This document shows positions 1-27,856 of a DNA stretch of 64,000 nt, piece after piece (within the stretch, counting starts at the first letter, position 1; each line of letters opens with the position of its first letter). The notes below the pieces were generated by a model that worked only from the letters and a program-made list of their open reading frames with translations, had not been told where the DNA came from and did no database searches. This stretch comes from Amyelois transitella (lineage: Eukaryota; Arthropoda; Insecta; Lepidoptera; Pyralidae). The translations under genes were made by a program, and so were the position numbers. Location of the stretch: assembly GCF_032362555.1 (NCBI RefSeq), contig NC_083516.1:8767001-8831000 (forward strand), in the 5' to 3' direction.

Positions 1-1285
1 GAAGATGGACATACCGTTTCATCTCGGTAAAAACTAAAGTTCCCGTGAAATCGTCCTAAACCATATATTCTTGAAGGTGGCATTAAATTAGCTCTTTTAA
101 AGCTAGTCTAGAATTCCAAATCGTTGGTAAACTGTTTTATCTGAAGGAGGAAAAGGACAAATTTCTATTTGACTTGGTGGAGATTGGCGTGTCTGCGGTG
201 TGGTTGGTAATGTTATTAAGAAGAAATAGCACTAGGATTGAAGTCTGTCGTTTACACTACGTAATGAAAGTAAATAAAAAAATATATAATAGAAATCATA
301 TATTAAAAACGTGAAATAATTAAAAGCTGAAATGGATAGCTTTAAATTAAACATTAAGTACTTAGTATAAAGCTCTCTCGCCCTGATAGGAGAAATAAAA
401 TAGCTATCTGCGAGTCGAGTCCCAATCCCTTTCAGAAAGCTTCAATTCAAATTTCGCTAATCAAAAAACCCGAAGCTGTGATACCACTTGAAATGTCTGC
501 AGTCGTCAGGATTTCGCACGATTTGCGGTCTTAGAGCTAAACGATTTCGTATATAAAATAGGGACTTTTCTGGAAAATTCTAACACTCTGGATAAAAGTT
601 CGAAGCTCTGCTAGCTCCTTGCGACATGACGCGTCACGATCAAGTTTGAATAGTATCTACATTAAAATCTACGTCGTCTCTAATATTACACAGACAGTTA
701 GCCTTTAAGTTAGATAAAATGTGTTATTTGAAATAATTCTTATCAAAAAAGGGCGAACAAACTTTAGTTAAATCATTGTAAAATTAAGTAATTTATGAAG
801 AAGAAACAAATGCTTCAAATTGGCTAAAAATCAAATACCTATCTTTATACTTAATATTTATTATAAAACTCATGAATTAACATAATCTCCTACTGATATA
901 AAAAAGCGTCTGTTCACCTAACCGACTACGTAAAAGGAGACAACATTATAGGCACTAATGTGTCCTTTCATCGGATGAGAATACCTCCCTCACAAAAGCG
1001 AAATGCGTAAAGGACGTTCTGAAACCGTGACGTCATTTATCACAAAAACTGTTCATGGTTCACATTGTACGGTTTTATCCTACTGGTTGTATGCTAGCAA
1101 ATTGATGGACAGATATACCTGTAGTAAATACTTTTTATATTGGAAAATAGAACAACGGAATAGTATTCTGTTTAAAATAAATTTAAATAATGGATAGGTA
1201 TTAGAAAATACTTCTGTGTGTTGCCAGTAGGTATTTACGCTGCAGCCCAGATAATGTGGAAAGAGAAACTTTGGAAAAACGATCC
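1..1285. other. Gene-free AT-rich DNA with a repeat remnant at the left edge
   Basis: Bases 1-115 (CGGTAAAAACTAAAGTTC and following) match the inner part of a Helitron-like repeat also seen near 13.6, 19.6 and 60.3 kb. The rest shows no coding segment or repeat I can support. Confidence 0.4.
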
Positions 1286-1424
1286 CAGCTCCCATGGCAC
1301 GCGTGACGCCATTTTTTTTTGCGGGAATAATTCCCTGTCCCTTTTTACGTCATAATAAAAAGCGAAATAGCGATGGTTTATCGCGCGATAAAAATGGCGT
1401 CGCGCTTGCGTGCTACGGGGACAT
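1286..1424. mobile_element. Fold-back (MITE-like) element, copy 1
   Basis: Imperfect inverted GC-rich ends: CATGGCACGCGTGACGCC on the left and the complementary GGCGTCGCGC plus GCGTGCTACG on the right, with AAAAATGG next to each arm. The centre contains TTTTTACGTCATAATAAAAA and GCGATGG. Related copies are at 41.7 and 57.4 kb. No transposase is present. Confidence 0.5.
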
Positions 1425-2079
1425 TTCCCAAATCGTAGAGACGGAGTTTGCAATTGGAAATACGCTGATGAGTTTAAACTTTGAACAAACGGCTGACACA
1501 AAAGTGCCATGATGATAAAATATTGATCGGATTAAATAATGACAGGTTCAAGAGGAAAATCCTAAGATCTCTTTCCTTTATAAGCTGAGGATTCTTCTTT
1601 TAGACGATGGGCTAGCCAACGAAGACTTCTAATTTTCCGCGATTTTGGCTCTTTCTACCCCCATAAAGGATAAATACTTTATTGTATGTATCTAACAAAT
1701 GGATAACGATTAAGACAACTTGTTAAAGTCGGTAATAAAGGTGCCTAAGATTTTTTTTTTCATGACGACACCCTGAGTTAAATCGACCAATGTCATTTGA
1801 AATTAATGGATGAATGACGGCAGCTTCCAAATGTAATTTGTATGTGTCTTCAAGTATTTAAGATAATGTCTAGTCATCACTTTTTGTTCAAAATGTTGGC
1901 ATAAATCACCTTTAAAACAGATTTATTTTTAGAAAATAGAACAAATTTAATTTAAATTTTGAATGAAACCCGTTTTTTTAATTCCAATACATAACATTAA
2001 ATCTAAAAATTTGTTGAATTGGAATACCAACATGCGGGAAGCATTCTATGATTTTGGTTTTTAAAGTACCTTAATTATA

Positions 2080-2262
2080 TGTATATAACCGGACAAATCG
2101 CACATTTTGAGTCCAGTCAGAGACAGTCCAGAGACAGTCCTAGAGTAAGGTCAAGAGTTGTGTTGTGGAAATAGAACCAAGTAGATAAACATCCAAGTCC
2201 CTGGCCAAACCTTGACCTGACCAAGAATCGAACTATAAGGCTAGGACCGGTGCAGAGACTAA
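2080..2262 (-). mobile_element. Degenerate tRNA-derived SINE
   Basis: Follows the layout of the better copy at 8.0-8.3 kb: CCGGACAAAT, then AAACATCCAAGTCCCTGGCC, then a worn promoter-box half (ACCAAGAATCGAAC). Heavily mutated. Confidence 0.5.
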
Positions 2263-3709
2263 AATTGTTAAAAATTATTCTCTTCTACAGGCATATTTCC
2301 AAAAAAGCAGCATTTTGTGCATTATCAAACAATACATACAAAGGAAATCTCAATACATAAAAGCTTCCCCTTTTAGAGGGGTGGGTTTTTACCAGTTTAA
2401 AATTGACCAAGCATAACACCTACATAAGAGAAAACCGCGTCAAAATCAGAGCAATAGTTATCGCGTTATGCAAGTAAAAACATACACATATTCAGATAGA
2501 AGGAAGATCCTCTTTTTAAATTTTTTTGCCAATATCTTTCGAGTGCAGACATCGCTCAGTTTCAATTTTATTATATTTATATGAATGGATATGGATTTAT
2601 TTCTATTGGAAACTACGCCACCAGATTGTGCAAAATAATTTGATATGGAAGGAAGGAAAGCTGAAATACCTCGCTATTATAATAATACAAAGTTCACGAG
2701 CTGATGGAAGACCTCAAAGTTTTTGTAGCAATCTTCAATAAATTAAGTTCAGCGAGCCCAACTCTTAACAACTGGGAACCAACTCGAGTAAAGTCAATTA
2801 ATATTAAAATTCTTGCAAACTTCTTTTCCGCGACAATTTGTTTCATTACAAACGACCTTCATTGAGAAATCGATTTTTTTGCGTTATAAGTATAAAAAAA
2901 TCTTAAGAGGGCAACTTCGGACTTTTTTTTTATATATACGGCTGCTACAAAATGGCTCATTTATAAATTGGTTAGGTATATTGCATGCGCGCCTTCTCTC
3001 TCATTACAACGTATGTAGGTTACATAACAACATGCATTCTGTTCTGTCCAGTCCAGTGCAAATGCGGCATTTTATTGGCAAATTGTGTACAAATAAAAAC
3101 GATCGCAGCTTCAGCAATACAAAGATTTGTGCCCGTATTCTTTGCTCGTGCTACATAATACTCATAAAATCTATTCGCCTCCAGAGAGGTAGGCAGAGAC
3201 TACATCCGTCTATCAATTCTAATACATACCTACATACATATAATCACCCATAAGGTAGATTGTAAGCCCAATATAAATAAAAAAGTGACTTAGCTGAATA
3301 AATAGAAAATTTATTCCTAATCGACTTTTTCCTAACCGAGCTTTAGAATGTTCATCATTGCATAAATTAAAACAAAAGACAATCTTTTGACATTCAATCA
3401 TAATGGCTTCCTTTGAATTCGATGGCGAACTCCCTTTGTGTTCGGGGTAAATTAAATAAACGACGCACAGACATTATTAGACTTTAAACTAGTTTATCGG
3501 CCGTTTAAGTAATAAAAAAGGTAATTAAATAATTCCTTTTTATTAAATAAAATTGTCTTTTGTAGAAATAATAACCAGTTCTACTTAGACTAAAAGAATA
3601 ATTTGCAAACATCACGCCACTTTCATATGGTAGGTTCCTAGCGAAAGGTCAGGTCAAGTCAAGAGTATCTTAAACTGACGGACTTTCATGAAGAGAAAGC
3701 AATAGAAAA

Positions 3710-3850
3710 ACAGGAATTTAAGAAAGTGGAATGATGTAGTCTCTGCCGATCCTTCAACAGGCGTGATTTTATGTATGTCTGTATGTGTATGGACCGCCGA
3801 GAGGCGTGATTATAAGTACGTCTGTAGGTGTACCTATTGACATGAAAGAG
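3710..3850 (+). mobile_element. Decayed RTE 3' end
   Basis: AAGTGGAATGATGTAGTCTCTGCC followed by a GGCGTGATTTTATGTATG-like tail, the same order as the 3' end of the RTE copy at 58-59 kb, with a second worn tail unit GAGGCGTGATTATAAGTA. Confidence 0.5.
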
Positions 3851-6800
3851 TGCATGGCGACACTTTCAGTTCAGTCTAGATGACCACAAAGAAAAGCAAA
3901 CCACCTGTAGGTACCTTTTACCCATCAAGAATGTGTACTTTTATATATACCTAGATCTATAAACGAAAGCATTTTCCGAGTAAATAAACTTTATTAAATG
4001 TTGTTTACGCAGACTCCCAGGAGTGCGTTTCCCAGAGATTGAAACCGAGAAGTAACGATTTCAATCACACTGCGCATTTATGGAGCACTCTCTTGTTGTA
4101 ACAAAATACTCAAACCAAATGAAAAATAACAGACGGCGCGTAACCCTCATAAAGGCTTATAAACATGGGGTTTTTTTATAGGCGATGGGCTAGCATGCTG
4201 TCAAGAGTGGAATAGAATTTTTTTTGCTTTTGATAAGGGTTTAGGCGTAGCATAAAACATATTTTCTCCTAATCAGCCATTAATTATAGCATACAAATAT
4301 TCACTATTGATATTCTCATTTCAATTTTATCATTAAGCCATCAAGTTGAACGTGATCTTTGTGTCTTGGTGAAACTATTGGCTCTGTCTACCAAGACAAG
4401 GACAATAGAAATGTAGCAACTTATGTGCGATATATGTATATGAAACAGTACTACTCGTAAAAAGAGCACATCCATGCCCATGGCCTAAACGAAGAATCTA
4501 AAATAAATGGGCGTTTGAACTTCTGAACATATGCATCCCGAAATGATTCCACATAAGGCTGATAAGAGTTTAGAAGCGGCGTGAATGCGTCCCGATGGGT
4601 ACGTACAAGACACAAATACCATAGACAATAGACAATGCTTAATAGCCATAAATAAGATTAAACTTTTAGCACCAGTCTGAGGATTATGTAAAAATCCTTA
4701 AATCACTAATCAAAATACTTAATAAAAAACCGTTTTTATGCACGTCGTCATACAACGCTCAATGATCATGCGTCTTTACTTTTTCTTCTAGCCTGAGTCG
4801 TAACCTGGAATTGGGCGGTCTGGAACTGCCAGATTGCATCTGAACCTTTTTACAAATGGCTCCCAGCGGCACTTTCGTCCTTGTACTGAAATTTGTACGT
4901 ACAAGTACCTATGTTTTCAATAGATGTATAGTAGAAAATGTGTGTTATTGCTTTGTCTCACTGAAAACCTTACGTAGGTAAGAGATATAAACGTGATTAA
5001 ATGAATGAATAAGGTTAATAAACTTGAAGTGAACTATCATCAAGTCAAAAAGCTGAACGTGGCTATGGGCTGGCTTCAAGTTTGTCTATTTGAGACTGTC
5101 AGCTCTGTCTTCCCCACAAATGATAAAAACGTAATAAATGATAGTTTTCATCAACAATAAGGATATTTTTTCCTAATAAAAACAATCCGTCAATAAACAA
5201 AAAAGTCAAATAAAACAAAAACTAATTCGTCAGTTCGATGGGCCCAATATATTTCAGGAAGGGTGAAAGGGTACCTAATGTGTTGCAATATATCCAGAAC
5301 AGGCGGCCAGGTAAACGTGGAAGAAAAGGAGCGGGCTTCACATACATACATACCTATATACATTCATAAATCATCGCCACTTTCCCGAAGCAGAAGGAGT
5401 GGACAAAGACCACATCTTACGTTTAATTTACAATTTTAGCCTCTGGCTTACTCGAACTATACATACATAAAACCTCGACTTCATCGCTTATGGGTTAGAC
5501 TAGTAGGTTACACATAATATTCAATACAACTAATGCGGGAAAACCCGTTAATTTTTGTTCCTACGGGAATTTTCTCATCAAAGACAATCTATGGAATTTC
5601 ATATTCGAGTCTCCGAACCGAGCGATATGAACTCTGCGTTGCCATCACAAACTAAATATATAGATAGGTACCTACTTTGTATGTTGACATAGTCAGTTTT
5701 CTTTTTAAAAACCTAAAAGGCTTTATATTATTATTTTCTTTTTATATTTACATCATTATTTATATGTAAACTAAAAACGGACCGCCATGTTTCCTAGTCC
5801 ATTTTCTACAGTAAATTTTGTTTTCATGCGTTTACCATAATTTTTCTGAAAAGGCCGCGGATTCATATAAGAATTTTCATAGCAAGCAACGTGAGTGCCC
5901 AAGTGGAGTGTTATTCAAATATTTGTGTGCCATCGTCAACAGGCTTTCATCACACACTGAAAATAGTTTGCATTATAATAGGTAGGTGCTTTGATCTTCA
6001 TAACGTACATGCTATTACGTCTATATCCTTTGCGGGGTAGATTGGCGAAAAATGCCCTTAAAACATTGACTTCAATAAATTACCAAAAGGTTAACTAAAA
6101 GTGACTGAGTGCCATTTGGAAAGGTTTTATCATTATTTTTAATTTTCCTTCGTCAAAAATGTCATCTTTGGTTATGTCTGTTACCGAAAGATAACAAAAT
6201 CGACAGTTTATAAATTTTCTAGAAGTTTTATATTTATCTCGTAGGATTCCAAATGAGAGATGAATTGTATTATCTTACGTTCACATTTTCGAAAATTTAT
6301 CAATTTGCGACCTATCGTGGTAAATTTATAAATTAACGGATTCGTAAGATTCCAGTCAATCCAAGCGGTTCGACCAATTACCGATTAGATTTTAATGCTA
6401 TGCTTTCATTTAAAAAAAAGATGCGTTATTTTGCTTCTAAAAATATTTAATTTCTAACATGGGTTTACTCATATCGCATAATAGGATTAGCTTTCGTGGC
6501 CTCATATCACAAAATACATGTCGCCTCATAAATGTTCCCCGGGGAGCGGCCGCAATAAACCACACGAATATTTTGAAAAAACCCTAGTACTCAAGGCTTG
6601 AAAATTACTATTAAGCCTACGTTACCAGGCCTACAAAAAGAAAAGCATTTTTTTTTCATTACTACACTTACATAAATAGAACGTCTTTACCCCATAAGGG
6701 CATACAGCTATATCAATACGGCCATACAACTTCAGAAGCCACGATTAGATAAAACTCATGATGGAATTAAGATGAATTCACAGGGTTAAGTACACGTAGG

Positions 6801-8026
6801 CTAAAACTCTCTCTCATCATAGTTACAATATGTCAAATACATTCACAGCTTTAAGACTTTGTATGTTGAAGTTTGCAAAAACTGCACGAAACACAATTAT
6901 GTAGGTACCTTATAAAAAGCAGTTAGTAAACGCTTTTATAAAATGAAGGATTTGTGACAATTCGGGTATATTATAACATAAAAATAACACACAAGAACTG
7001 ATTATAGCATGTATATTTTCATTTAATATAAAAAATTATAGATATCAACTATATATATATGTACAAGTAAATAAATGGCAAACAACTTGTCAAGATCCAA
7101 CGAAGGTCAAAAGATAACAATAAAATGGACCTACCAATCTCAATATACTATACTGTGGAAAATTCTAATTAATACTGTCTATTTTGAAACTTATTAAGTA
7201 AACGCTGAGCAAACGAACTAGGGTCATACAAAAGCAACTGCCAAATAATATATTTATTTTATTTATTTACTAATTCATGTACACAGAAAACATCGAAAAT
7301 GATAAACATAAGAAATATAATTACATAGGTTTTGCTTATTTCAAAAGAAATCTCTTCCAGTAGACCCCGAGATAGGAGACATGATGGAAAGGGTGACAGG
7401 CGTGTACTGCACACATACAACTATTTATAAACATACATAAATATTATAAAATACATAATGTTAATACCAAATAATAAACTTACATAAAATATGTACCATA
7501 GATAAATTAGCAAGGAGGTGATTATTTGTATTTTTTTAAATTAGGTGAGTGATTTAGTCACCTATCTCGGGAGGCAACTAATGTGATATGTTTATCAGTT
7601 TTTACTAGGTTTTGTTAAGTTTTCATACAATTGAAATATAATCTGGTAGAAAAATATCTTGGGCAAAACATGCTTAGTTCTAATGACAAACTAATTTATA
7701 ATTCTGTACATTAAACGTCATTTACGTTTAAACGGATGAACTTAATTTTAAAAATGTAAATCACAAAGAACAAAAAAGAAGCCAAAGCGACATTATACGT
7801 GCTCTGTGATGGGAATATTATCAATGTAGCCAGTTGGCAGTTGCTTATGAGCGACAAAGAAGTAAAATATACATCGTTCATCGTTTGCGCAGCTTGTGAG
7901 GTAATCTATTCTATCCGGGAGGAAGGTTGATAGAAACATCCTTAACTATCGGTTTCAAAATCACATTTCGAATTTAAATTGACTTTTGTTACAATTTCGC
8001 AAATATTTATAAACTATGTCTTAAAA

Positions 8027-8278
8027 TATAAATAAATAAATAAATATATACGGGACAAATTACACAGATTGAGTTAGCCTCGAAGTAAGTTCGAGACTTG
8101 TGTTACGAGATACTAACTCAACGATACTATATTTTACAATAAATACTTATATACATAAACATCCAAGACCCAGGCCAATCAGAAAAAGTTCTTTTCTCAT
8201 CATGCCCTGACCGGGATTCGAACCCGGGACCTCTGGTCTCACAGACAAGCGTACTGCCGCTGCGCCACAGAGGCCGTC
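8027..8278 (-). mobile_element. tRNA-derived SINE
   Basis: Read on the minus strand, the head GGCCTCTGTGGCGCAGCGGC contains an A-box, and GGTTCGAATCCCGGTC is a perfect B-box, so a pol III tRNA-type promoter is present. The body (CTGGGTCTTGGATGTTTATG, then TCGTTGAGTTAGTATCTCG) and a (ATTT)n tail follow. It is a SINE, not a tRNA gene: there is no proper acceptor stem and the body extends far beyond it. Related pieces are at 2.1 and 61.15 kb. Confidence 0.8.
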
Positions 8279-8999
8279 TTATGCAATAAAAGAACAACAT
8301 GCGTGTCGTGGTACATTCCTTAAAAACATATATTTCCTCCATGTAAGGCAAACTTGAGATGATGACAAAAAAAATTATGGCTTACTATCAACCTTTAAAT
8401 TGTAAGATGGCCAACGTTTCGCATCAGTTTTCGTGAAAAGTACTCTACACTTTATGTATGCAATTTCATGTAGAACGATTCAGCGGTTTGGATATAAAAG
8501 ATGGACAAAAATAAACATTTTTATATTAGTATGAAAACTATAAGTTCCTCCATTATCCGTCTTTATAGCTATATCACTTTCAGATTTCGATAGAAACATT
8601 ATAAGCCCAAATTCATAGTAACCATATCTGAATAGTATAATTTAGAAAATTTGTTTTGATACGAGTACCTGTTATTCAACAGAATTATTTTTTTTTCTTG
8701 CACAGATTGAGGAAACCGACTTCATATAGAATGATTATAAATGAGGAACCAATAGGAACCAATATAATACCATGTTTTGTTATTAAAAAAAACAGTTGTC
8801 TATTGTTTCATATTGTAACCATGATTTTGTTACAAGTACGAACAACCTGAAGTGATGTCACATCACGATAAAGTCATTAGTCTGCAGTCAGAGAAAGAAC
8901 CTTATATGTACAATGGGCTACATAGTAAAATATACATATGCGTACAGTTCCTTCAATACGAAGGAGCTAATAACGTGCTTAGATATTTGAAAAAGGATA
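8279..8999. other. No feature recognised
   Basis: AT-rich single-copy-looking DNA. An inner Helitron-like piece (GTACTCTACACTTTATGTATGC to about 8530) may be present. No gene seen. Confidence 0.3.
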
Positions 9000-11562
9000 G
9001 GTAAATTCACCATTGAATTAAACAATACCTGTTAACAATTCATTCATTGGATAGATACTACACCTGTTTCATTCCATATAATTTACAAGTAGGCCACTGT
9101 ACAAACAAAGCCAAGGGCCTCACTCCATATGCTAGCAAAATGTTATAAGAATTTGATTGATTTACATTAAACAATTGTACAAAATTTATTAACCTCAATA
9201 TAATACATTTTCAATATTTCGTTGAATGGAAGACTAAAACAAGCCAACATATTTTCCGCAAACATGTAACTCGATCATTTGAAACACAGACCTAGCAATA
9301 ATTTCACTTCTTAACTACAATAATGAGAACGTTTGAAAGACAAAAAATATTTCTTTCTTTTTCACACTTACGTTGTTTGCATAAAGACCAATAAAATAAG
9401 CTAGTGTCAACCATTCTTCAAATGATCGAGTCACGCCGCCACTTAACAACATACAAGACACACACAAATATATAATTTGAATCTTAGACAATGTTTACCG
9501 CCAGATCCCTTTAGACAAAACCCAGACAGATATAGACATCCCTATCACAGACTAGATACACAACAAATTCCAAAGTCGTACTTTTGAACCATAGACTACA
9601 GACAAACCTAGTGGTATGCATCCTATTGAAATTAAGACAATGTACATAAATTTTCTAAAACATTCTTATACCAAAATTTAAAAAAAAATGGTAAATAAAA
9701 TTTAAAACAAAAAAATACGTTTTATTAATGACGGAAAACGCATATTAATTGTCCAATCTAATATAGTTTACACTGAAATCTATATGGAAAAAAAACACAC
9801 CACTAGACCCTAATTTTTAATGTTATAAAAAGCTGACAAATTGATCACACAAAAATACTACATAAATATCATGAAAATTCAGATCTAACATAATTTGATT
9901 TCGAATTTGAATTGCACACAATCACTTGCCATTTCTCATTAAAAAAAAAACGCAAAATAATATATTTATGTACTTAAATGAATCTTATTCGACGAGGCCT
10001 TTAAAAATATGTTTAAAAAGAAAACTAAATGCGTTACATACAGTGAGATTGTACATTTTTCATTTTAATTACAAAAATCGCAATCGGCGCCATTAAAAAA
10101 CGTTTGATATGTACAAGTACGCTACTCTAATAACTACACTACCCTTAAATCTATTCTAATTTACAAGAAACCATGGTATTCTGTCTTTTTACAACGTCCC
10201 TACAATGTTCTAAATTTTAGAACACTCTGTTTAAGTATAATACAACACTGACTGTATATAAATCTGATTATTGCCATCGTGAATTAAGTAGATCTACAAT
10301 TGCTATGGCAGTATAGCTTAATATATGCCAGATAACATGAAGTTAAGAGTAATTCATTTTATAAATACACAATAGTGTGTAGTTAACTCAAATTCAATAG
10401 ACAAATAAAAAACAAGGCTATCAGGTTTTGCTATAAACTATGGTATAATAATTGAATTTTTGAAGTGCAATAAATCCATGCTTAGTCTTTACCAAGTCAG
10501 GCACCTTCTCTCGTAATAACATCTTGAACCGCACTATAACTTTCACTTATTCAGATTTTAATAAGTATGTGAAGTTATCATCTCAACAGTTATTTTATTT
10601 ACATCCCCTAAGACTCAAATAAACAATAGTACAAAGCGACCCTGTCAGACTCTGAAAATGTGGAATCACTTCAAAATATGTTAAATAGTTTGTCTATTGA
10701 TAATGCAGTCTATAAAACAACATTTTCGATGCGGTTTATGAAAAATAACAACATAAACTTTCCAATGCCATCAACATCAAATTCATGTTATCCATCAAAT
10801 TGCTTTCTATAACTTAACCCCATACCGACGAACTATGACACTGCATTGAATTTCATTAAACAAATACTGCATTGTTTTATTGCACTAAAAAGTGCGCTAT
10901 ACAAATTCATAGGAAGACCACATCTATAAAAACTATTTCACATTTAAATCACTACTTTTTAATCGTTGCAAGGTTTCCAGAACTATAGCTAGCAATGTTT
11001 TGTGTAATTATTACGTTAGTTTTGTCACATTTCATTTACAAAGTTAATGTTTTTCACTGTGATATTATGTTGATGTAAAATACGGACTGGTATTATTTAT
11101 TATATGGTCATGCTTGTGTACAGAGAATGCACATTTTACACAGTCAAAACGCTGTCAATGCAATATCATATTATAGACGTGATAATAAAAGAATTAAATT
11201 GAAAACAAAACATTGTGTGTGAAAGTGTCAGTTATTCCGACATTTCAGTTACAAATTCTATATAAGCTACAAAGGCTTGGAATTGCTCATCCTCTTAACT
11301 TGAACAGCCAACCACTGGTTTTCACTCTGTCTTATCATTACAACTTGTTACACTTACAATCACTGTTAACTATACCTTGTTTGATTATTTCTTCATCAGC
11401 CCGGACAATATTGCCACTGTTCCTAACGCGCAACACTATTTATCATAATTATAGTTGTCACAATTATACCACTATTTCCAAAGCACTTAATTAACATTCT
11501 GGTTCACTTCACTAGGATCCCATTGGCAGTTTCGTCAGGAGTATTCCTCACCAAACTCCCGC
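9000..11562 (-). other. Repeat-poor AT-rich stretch, possible zinc-finger 3' UTR
   Basis: No coding segment on either strand is convincing here and, unlike the flanks, I see no SINE-like or Helitron copy. It directly follows the stop codon of the zinc-finger gene, and TTTATT (AATAAA on the minus strand) occurs several times, for example near 9186. A long 3' UTR is an inference from position and lack of repeats. Confidence 0.35.
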
Positions 11563-11567
11563 TTTAT

Positions 11568-11568
<1 letters not shown>
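11563..11568 (-). terminator. AATAAA overlapping the zinc-finger stop codon
   Basis: The hexamer AATAAA begins at the last base of the TGA stop. It could be a polyadenylation signal giving an almost absent 3' UTR. The repeat-poor stretch downstream suggests that a longer 3' UTR is also used. Confidence 0.35.
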
Positions 11569-26722
<15,154 letters not shown>

Positions 26723-27661
26723 TTTCACTGCCTATATTCTAAATAAACATCGAAAAAAAAACCCACTAACACAAATCCACTATTTGATGGTAAACATGAA
26801 CACTCATGACAGTTTCAACATTATGAGCATGTATGTACACTTTCACAACTACTAACGCACAACGCACTCATCAATAAAAACGCCGACAAAACGATAATAC
26901 TAGAGTATATTCATTATTATAATGATCGGAATAGGGCGAGAAAAATCAATTTCTTCCAAGATTTTATTCCGAATTGATTTAATCAATTCAATGTTACAGG
27001 CGGCACAAGACAACGACGCTACACACGAAAGTCAGCGACATCGACACGCACATAGTTTCAAGTGATTGTCACACTCATAAGTTTTTCTAGTACAATAACA
27101 CATTTCATTTATCATTAACATAACATTTATCTACGAAAATCTACATAAAACTGTTTAGATTTTCCAATATCATGAAAACAATTCACCTTCGCACACACTA
27201 AAAACCGGACGCCATTTTATTGTTTGTGGTTTAATATTTTTTCTAATTTCTTGACTGTAGTCTTCACTTTGATTCATCCTAATCAGTCAGTCTTGATTAA
27301 GTCATATTGAATGATCAGGATTATATATTCTAATGAGTCAGTACATAATCAATTTCTTTTCTTACCATTTATTAATTCATAAATAAGTTAAATATATCCT
27401 TTGACATATTAGAAATGGTGTTTATATCATAGAGCCTAGATTCATTGGTTGCTCTCCCTACTTTAAAAAAATCTATCAATGTCAATCACTACACTATCAA
27501 ATAAACGTCAAGTCAAGATTAATCAAATTAAGATAAGCCGAGAAAAGGAAATTGTAACTTATTGAGTGTGTTTTGGATTTAAATATATTTTATTGTTGAT
27601 ATTTCTGCCTAAATTGAGTTAAAATTTTCATATAGTTGTTATCACAATCATATCGGTCAGC
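26723..27661. promoter_or_regulatory. Shared divergent promoter region of the zinc-finger gene and CSN7
   Basis: 939 bp between the two start codons, which point away from each other. It is AT-rich with no full repeat copy. GACGCCATTTTATTG near 27210 may be a promoter-core element. Both 5' UTRs must lie here, possibly with a spliced non-coding exon. No TATA box at a clear distance was seen. Confidence 0.55.
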
Positions 27662-27856
27662 ATGAATCCCATGTCAATGGACAGAGACGAACCATCGTCC
27701 TTGTTGTCGTTCTCCACAAACCATCCACTGGAGCAATTTGTGCTGCTGGCCAAAGGTGCCAAGGGCTCAGCTTGTGCCGAACTCATAAAACAAGTCCTAG
27801 AAGCTCCGGGCGTACACGTATTTGGAGAATTACTGGAAATGCCGAACATACAAGAG
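27662..27856 (+). CDS. CSN7: CSN7 exon 1
   Basis: 65 codons, [10 protein letters not shown] to LEMPNIQE, phase 0. The donor is GTTGTT. The continuation [10 protein letters not shown] in exon 2 fits the family pattern, which supports this junction. Confidence 0.92.

Larger units (their letters stand above)
1425..8026. other. Gene-free AT-rich DNA with old repeat fragments
   Basis: No gene found. Decayed pieces include a tRNA-SINE relative (2080-2262, minus), RTE 3' ends (3165-3245 minus, 3710-3850 plus, 5340-5420 minus) and SINE-like 3' ends (about 4320-4400 and 5040-5125, plus). Short open frames here have no codon or motif support. Confidence 0.4.

Noticed and set aside
8208..8278. tRNA gene suggested by a perfect B-box (GGTTCGAATCC)
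   Set aside because: There is no closed acceptor stem, and a SINE body with an (ATTT)n tail follows, so it is a tRNA-derived SINE head.
11213..11494. 93-codon plus-strand frame near the zinc-finger 3' end
   Set aside because: No motif, composition like AT-rich non-coding DNA, and antisense to the likely 3' UTR.
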